A stretch of 32,407 nucleotides of DNA from Olsenella profusa F0195 (GTDB lineage: Bacteria; Actinomycetota; Coriobacteriia; Coriobacteriales; Atopobiaceae): the NCBI RefSeq assembly GCF_000468755.1, contig NZ_AWEZ01000047.1:1-32407 (forward strand). The letters run 5' to 3'. A program made the position numbers and the translations under genes. Positions 28,637 through 32,407 of this stretch are shown here, in pieces (the first letter of the stretch is position 1; every line of letters starts with the position of its first letter). Below the pieces are notes generated by a model, which saw nothing but the letters and a program-made list of their open reading frames with translations, was not told the origin of the DNA and did no database searches.

Positions 28637-29287
28637 GTGTCTATTGCTGACAACATCAAGAAGATCAGGCTTGAAGCCAACATGACCCAAGAAGAATTTG
28701 GTGATGTTGCCGGCGTCTCACCGATGGCAGTAAGCCAATGGGAGAACGGCAGGGCTGTCCCACGTATGGGCGCGGTTCAACGAATAGCCGATTACTTCAA
28801 TATAAACAAGGGAACTGTCATTGACGCTGACGGTGAGTGGCGCAAAGCAGCTGGTAAATTCATGTTCCCAGTCCCCTCGTCCGCGATGGTGCCGCTAAGG
28901 GTGCTCGGCGCGACCCATGCCGGTGATGCGAGCGAGGAGATACCAGGCGAGAGGCTCGTGGAGGTGCCGGAGTCGGTGGCCCGCAACCACCCGGACGCCT
29001 TCATGCTGCGCGTGGACGGTGACTGCATGAACAGGTCCTACCCGGAGGGTTGCCTCGTCATGGTGGATCCCTCGCTCGAGCCGTGGAACGGCTGCGCCGT
29101 CGTGGCGGAGCCTGAGCCGGGAGAGTCCGTGATGAGGAGGTACATGCGCGGGCAGTCGAGCCTCATGCTCGTGGCAGACTCGTTCTCGGAACATGACGAC
29201 CTGGTGTTCACGGGGGACGCAGCAGACGTGAGGCTCGTCGGCACCGTGGTCTGGTTCCAGGCTGCCAGCGAGGAAGAGCGGGGATAG
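28637..29287 (+). CDS. CI/LexA-like phage repressor with altered catalytic dyad
   Basis: A 216-residue repressor. Residues 1-60 are an XRE helix-turn-helix (ADNIKKIRLEANMTQEEFGD, VSPMAVSQWENGRAVPRMGA). Residues about 84-210 are an S24/LexA-like domain: hinge LGATHAG with a preserved Ala95-Gly96 cleavage pair, then LRVDGDCMNRSYPEGCLVMV. Here Cys130 takes the place of the usual catalytic Ser (GDSM), and the expected Lys is met by Arg (SVMRRYMRG, 164-172). RecA-stimulated self-cleavage may therefore be weak or absent. The start is GTG, 7 nt after GAGGTGA. It keeps the early operon silent through the two operators around cro. Confidence 0.9.
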   Translation: MSIADNIKKIRLEANMTQEEFGDVAGVSPMAVSQWENGRAVPRMGAVQRIADYFNINKGTVIDADGEWRKAAGKFMFPVPSSAMVPLRVLGATHAGDASEEIPGERLVEVPESVARNHPDAFMLRVDGDCMNRSYPEGCLVMVDPSLEPWNGCAVVAEPEPGESVMRRYMRGQSSLMLVADSFSEHDDLVFTGDAADVRLVGTVVWFQAASEEERG

Positions 29288-29350
29288 CCTAGTTGTCTGA
29301 CCCCACCATCGGGGCCATTGGTTGCCCCACGGGGCGGAAGGGCGGCACTC

Positions 29351-30055
29351 ATGTCGGCGAAAGGAAAGCACGGAGGCGGGGAGAAGCAGGGAAAGAAGAA
29401 GGGCGGCAAGCTCAAAGTCATACTGATCGTGTTCGCCGCCCTCGTCGCCCTGGGTGCCATAGGCGGAGCCATGGGCGGGGGGACGCATGGGGCGAAGTCG
29501 CAGACGACGCAGGGCCAGCCATCTGCGTCGGAAGGTCAGTCCTCAGGCAGCGACCAGCCACAGCAGACAGCGCAGAAGCAGGACGAGGACGACAGCGTGC
29601 CGGCCGAGTACAAGAACGCCCTCGCGAAGGCCAAGCAGTACAACGACACGGTTCACCTGTCGAAGGCAAAGCTATATGACCAGCTGACGTCGGAGTATGC
29701 GGACAAGTTCTCCAAGGAGGCGGCCCAGTACGCCGTCGACAACCTCCAGGCGGACTACAAGGCGAACGCACTCGCGAAGGCTAAGGACTACAGCGACAGC
29801 ATGCACCTGTCGAAGGCGAAGCTGTACGACCAGCTGACGTCAGACTATGGCGAGAAGTTCACTGCAGACGAGGCGCAGTACGCGATTGACAACCTCCAGG
29901 CGGACTACAAGGCAAACGCACTCGCGAAGGCGAAGGAGTACGAAAGCGAGATGCACATGTCTCCATCGGCCATCAAGGACCAGCTCATGTCCGACTATGG
30001 CGAGAAGTTCACCAAGGAGGAGGCGCAGTACGCAATCGACCACCTCAATGACTAG
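29351..30055 (+). CDS. Ltp-type superinfection exclusion protein
   Basis: A 234-residue surface protein. Lys-rich N-terminus, one hydrophobic segment (LKVILIVFAALVALGAIGGA, 21-40), a Gln/Ser-rich linker, then three 50-residue repeats (about 89-138, 139-188, 189-234), each with ALAKAK.Y at its start and a QLTSDYGEKF-like helix. These are Ltp-family repeats, as in the lipoprotein of S. thermophilus phage TP-J34, which stops DNA injection of other phages. Unlike Ltp it has no lipobox Cys, so it is anchored by the membrane segment. The ATG at 29351 is preferred, with a GGAAGGGCGG site upstream. It lies right behind the repressor gene, where lysogens express such genes. Confidence 0.85.
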   Translation: MSAKGKHGGGEKQGKKKGGKLKVILIVFAALVALGAIGGAMGGGTHGAKSQTTQGQPSASEGQSSGSDQPQQTAQKQDEDDSVPAEYKNALAKAKQYNDTVHLSKAKLYDQLTSEYADKFSKEAAQYAVDNLQADYKANALAKAKDYSDSMHLSKAKLYDQLTSDYGEKFTADEAQYAIDNLQADYKANALAKAKEYESEMHMSPSAIKDQLMSDYGEKFTKEEAQYAIDHLND

Positions 30056-30092
30056 GACGGAACGCGAGCGCAAGCATAAATGTGATGATAGT

Positions 30093-30120
30093 TTGAAAGC
30101 GCTCCTCAAGCGAGTATATT
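30093..30120 (+). promoter_or_regulatory. Promoter of the Abi-associated RNA
   Basis: TTGAAA (30093-30098), 16 nt and TATATT (30115-30120). Transcription would begin about 30124-30128, just at the first base of the structured RNA stem. It is separate from the Ltp gene, whose stop is 38 nt upstream. Confidence 0.75.
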
Positions 30121-30123
30121 AGT

Positions 30124-30212
30124 GGCAGTGATACGGCTTGGTGTCTCTAAGTGAGTCCAAGCCTGGTTGAGGGTCGCTGCCATGTGATGGCATGCGGCCC
30201 TCTTCCTTTTTC
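30124..30212 (+). ncRNA. Structured RNA upstream of the Abi gene, with own terminator
   Basis: The outer stem pairs GGCAGTGA (30124-30131) with TCGCTGCC (30174-30181), one G-U pair. Inside it GGCTTGG (30135-30141) pairs perfectly with CCAAGCC (30157-30163). A competing 3' hairpin pairs GAGGG (30169-30173) with CCCTC (30198-30202), plus TGCCA with TGGCA, and is followed by TTCCTTTTT, an intrinsic terminator. The terminator and the outer stem share bases, so they exclude each other. An Rfam family called AbiF RNA is known upstream of Abi_2 genes; position and size agree, but I cannot run the model. It is either a small RNA acting with the Abi protein or an attenuator of its gene. Confidence 0.7.
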
Positions 30213-30227
30213 TGTTTGGAGATCACA

Positions 30228-31193
30228 TTGTCTGAGCGGGACAAGCCATTCAAGACCATAGACGAGCAGATTGGGATTCTTCGGAGCAGAGGTGTAATCA
30301 TAGGTGACGAGGAGGGAACGAGGAACCTTCTGCTCAGGAACAACTACTACTCAATGATCAATGGCTACAAGGAGTTCTTTCTCGATAAGGATAGGTGCAA
30401 CAAGGACGTCGAGGTGTACCGCGATGGCACGAGGATAGAGCACATAGCGGCACTCTATCGCTTCGACACAATGCTGAGGTTCTCGATGACGCATTGCCTG
30501 CTCAGCGCTGAGAAGGCACTGAAGACAGTAACCGTCCACGCTTTCTGCGAGCGACACAGGGGAATTGATGATTACCTTGATCCGGCAAGCTACTGCTCAA
30601 AGAGAGACTACAGTGGAAAAAACTATACGAAGAACCTGATCAGGCTCCTATCGACCCTGCAGTCACTGAGGGATGGCAGAGGTAGAGACAGGCCATACAT
30701 CGAACACTACAGAACCGCGTATGACGGCGTGCCTCTATGGGTGCTCGCCAACGCGCTTACGTTCGGTAACATGTCCCACTTCTATGATCTGCAAGAAATA
30801 AGCGTTCAGAACGAGGCATGTCGACTTCTGTGTATGACAATAGGAGCCAATCACCTGAAAGCTCGCAAGTTAAAAAGAGCCTATTCGATTCTTACCGACT
30901 TCAGGAACATCTGTGCCCATGGCGGAAGGCTGTTCTGCGCCAAGTCTGGCGTCAGGAGAGACAAACGTTTCATCGATATGATGAAGTGTCTCGCTCTCGT
31001 TTCAACTGAGAACGAGAGCGCGCTTGCACTGTCGAGCATCGCACAGGCATTTGTCTATCTATCACCAATAGATGGGCTTTCAGAGATGGTGCTAGAAGAG
31101 ATGGGGTTCAAGGGCGATGATGCCATGAGAGCAGAGCTAAAAGCGGAAATAGACAGGCAGACTGAGCAATTCCTGCGCACGGGGATAGTGTGA
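30228..31193 (+). CDS. Abi_2 / AbiF-type abortive infection protein (HEPN)
   Basis: A 321-residue protein. DKPFKTIDEQIGILRSRGVI is the usual start of the Abi_2 family, followed by LLLRNNYYSMINGYKEFF and YRFDTMLRFSMTHCLLSAEK, both family landmarks. DFRNICAHGGRLF (Arg226 to His231) gives the Rx4H motif of HEPN ribonucleases. Such proteins stop phage growth by shutting down the infected cell. The start is TTG at 30228, 6 nt after GGAG; the ATG at 30192 lies within the RNA terminator and has no site. Its base composition is less GC-rich than the phage core, a sign of separate acquisition. It ends 3 nt before the integrase gene. Confidence 0.88.
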   Translation: MSERDKPFKTIDEQIGILRSRGVIIGDEEGTRNLLLRNNYYSMINGYKEFFLDKDRCNKDVEVYRDGTRIEHIAALYRFDTMLRFSMTHCLLSAEKALKTVTVHAFCERHRGIDDYLDPASYCSKRDYSGKNYTKNLIRLLSTLQSLRDGRGRDRPYIEHYRTAYDGVPLWVLANALTFGNMSHFYDLQEISVQNEACRLLCMTIGANHLKARKLKRAYSILTDFRNICAHGGRLFCAKSGVRRDKRFIDMMKCLALVSTENESALALSSIAQAFVYLSPIDGLSEMVLEEMGFKGDDAMRAELKAEIDRQTEQFLRTGIV

Positions 31194-31196
31194 CCG

Positions 31197-32378
31197 ATGT
31201 CCATCTCTAAGCGTCGGCTCAAATCGGGCCAAATCGTCTACGACGTGCAGGAGTACGTCGGGTTCACCCTGGACGGCAAGAGGGATCGCAAGAAGGTCAC
31301 GTGCAACAGCCTGCGCGAGGCGAAGGTGGAGCGCGCGAAGCTCGTCGCCATGCGCGACGCCAGACGAAACCGGTCTGGGCGCTGCACCTTCGGGCAGTAC
31401 GTTGACCAGTGGTGGTGGCCATCAACGTCAGGGCTCGCGGCATCGACGCGCGACACGTACGAGAAGGAGCTCCGCCTGCGTCTCAGGCCGGCTTTCGGCG
31501 GCATCGACATGCGGGACATAACCCGCCCGATGATCCAGCGCATGGTCGGCTCGTGCGGGACGAGGAGGGTTGCCGAGAAGGCACTCGGTACGCTCAGGAC
31601 GATCATGAACCAGGCCGTTGGGGACGGGTTGATGGCGTCAAACCCGGCCTGCGCGGCATACGACATGCCGCCCATCGGCAGGAGGCGCGACAACGGTCTT
31701 GTGATAACGACGTTCGGGGCCATGAGGCCACTCCTCGCGGCGCTTGGGGACTATGTGGCGATCGATGGCGGGTTCTGCCGCGTGCTCGCCGTCACGGGCC
31801 TGCTGATGGGCCTCAGGCCCGAGGAGAGGTATGGCCTAGACTGGTCTGACGTCGATGCGCGACGGCGCATGTGCCACGTGCGCAGGGCGTACCTCAGCGT
31901 GTCGAGGCGCGAGGGGTCGCACGACGAGAAGGGCACCAAGACCGCCGGGTCTATGCGCGACGTGCCCATACCGGACGACGTATGCCGCATGCTCATCGAG
32001 TACCAACGGAGAGACGGCACGGTGCGCATGGGCCCCGTTCTCGTCGGCAGTGGCGGGCAGAGGATCCCACCGGCGACGGCAAAGCGGCGCTGGGCGAGGT
32101 TCCTCTCCTGGTGCGACGAGACCGGCAGGGACGTCCTGCACGTCACCATAGAGAACTGCAGGCACTCCTTCGCCACGAGCTACCTGCATGCCGGCGGCAG
32201 GGTAGAGGACCTCTCGAGGATGCTCGGCCACAGCGACATCGTGACCACGTACAGGAGGTACGTGCGGCCCAGCACGGATGACCTGTCGCGTGGCATCATG
32301 GAGCACGTGCCGACCATGCTCGATGACGTCCAGGGAGACAACCGGGATATCCCATCGGTAGCCCATGGGACGGCATAG
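31197..32378 (+). CDS. int: Phage integrase (tyrosine recombinase)
   Basis: A 393-residue integrase at the prophage end. The N-terminal arm-binding domain (SGQIVYDVQEYVGFTLDGKR) and core-binding domain (TFGQYVDQWWWPSTSGLAAS, STRDTYEKELRLRLRPAFGG) precede the catalytic domain with Arg207 (LLMGLRPEERYG), Lys248 (KGTKTAGSMRDVPIP), Arg322 (ENCRHSFATSYLHAGG), His345 (LGHSDIVTT) and Tyr355 (YRRYVRP). The usual first His of the HxxR box is Glu319, which I remember from related integrases of Firmicutes and Coriobacteria. It would integrate and, with an excisionase, excise the prophage. The ATG is 3 nt after the Abi stop; GGGGA lies 11 nt upstream. Confidence 0.93.
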   Translation: MSISKRRLKSGQIVYDVQEYVGFTLDGKRDRKKVTCNSLREAKVERAKLVAMRDARRNRSGRCTFGQYVDQWWWPSTSGLAASTRDTYEKELRLRLRPAFGGIDMRDITRPMIQRMVGSCGTRRVAEKALGTLRTIMNQAVGDGLMASNPACAAYDMPPIGRRRDNGLVITTFGAMRPLLAALGDYVAIDGGFCRVLAVTGLLMGLRPEERYGLDWSDVDARRRMCHVRRAYLSVSRREGSHDEKGTKTAGSMRDVPIPDDVCRMLIEYQRRDGTVRMGPVLVGSGGQRIPPATAKRRWARFLSWCDETGRDVLHVTIENCRHSFATSYLHAGGRVEDLSRMLGHSDIVTTYRRYVRPSTDDLSRGIMEHVPTMLDDVQGDNRDIPSVAHGTA

Positions 32379-32407
32379 CCGCAGGTTGACGCCACATACC
32401 TTCGGTG

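Overview
The window is an almost complete temperate siphovirus prophage of a GC-rich Gram-positive host. High GC, strong AGGAGG/GAGGTGAT ribosome binding sites, frequent GTG and TTG starts, and an HK97-type head with a long tail point to Actinomycetota; I infer Coriobacteriia (the Collinsella/Olsenella/Eggerthella part of the tree), but nothing in the window proves the genus. No host gene, rRNA, tRNA or CRISPR array is visible.

Layout, left to right. Positions 1-196 hold the left flank and the terminator of the late operon. From 197 to 20470 nearly everything is on the minus strand and reads right to left as one late operon: small gene, HNH nuclease, TerS, TerL, portal fused to a MuF-like domain, prohead protease, major capsid protein, neck proteins, major tail protein, frameshifted tail assembly chaperones, tape measure, distal tail and tip proteins, then a lysis cassette (coiled-coil membrane protein, r1t-type holin, zinc ribbon, second holin-like protein, amidase) and a terminal SGNH hydrolase. 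One short plus-strand island (17395-17818) with its own promoter interrupts this operon between terL and portal.

From 20786 to 28530 lies the minus-strand early operon: Cro-like regulator, a gene-free 500 bp leader, HTH protein, antirepressor, a small membrane protein, a replisome-organizer-like protein, a repeat-rich candidate origin, a second tyrosine recombinase, two zinc-ribbon proteins, a ParB-like protein, small proteins, SSB, a DUF3310-like protein, and finally a sigma-region-4-like regulator that probably switches on the late operon. An intrinsic terminator and four 10-bp direct repeats sit exactly between that regulator and the late genes.

From 28637 to 32378 the plus-strand lysogeny module holds the CI/LexA-like repressor (with a Cys where the catalytic Ser is expected), an Ltp-type superinfection exclusion protein, an Abi_2/AbiF-type HEPN protein preceded by a structured RNA with its own promoter and terminator, and the integrase. 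CI and Cro share a divergent control region with a near-identical palindromic operator at each end of cro.

The most interesting parts are the Abi gene with its structured RNA, the repressor with an altered catalytic dyad beside an antirepressor, the opposite-strand island between terL and portal, and the repeat arrays at the late promoter and at the candidate origin. All assignments come from reading the sequence and remembered family features; no database search was run.
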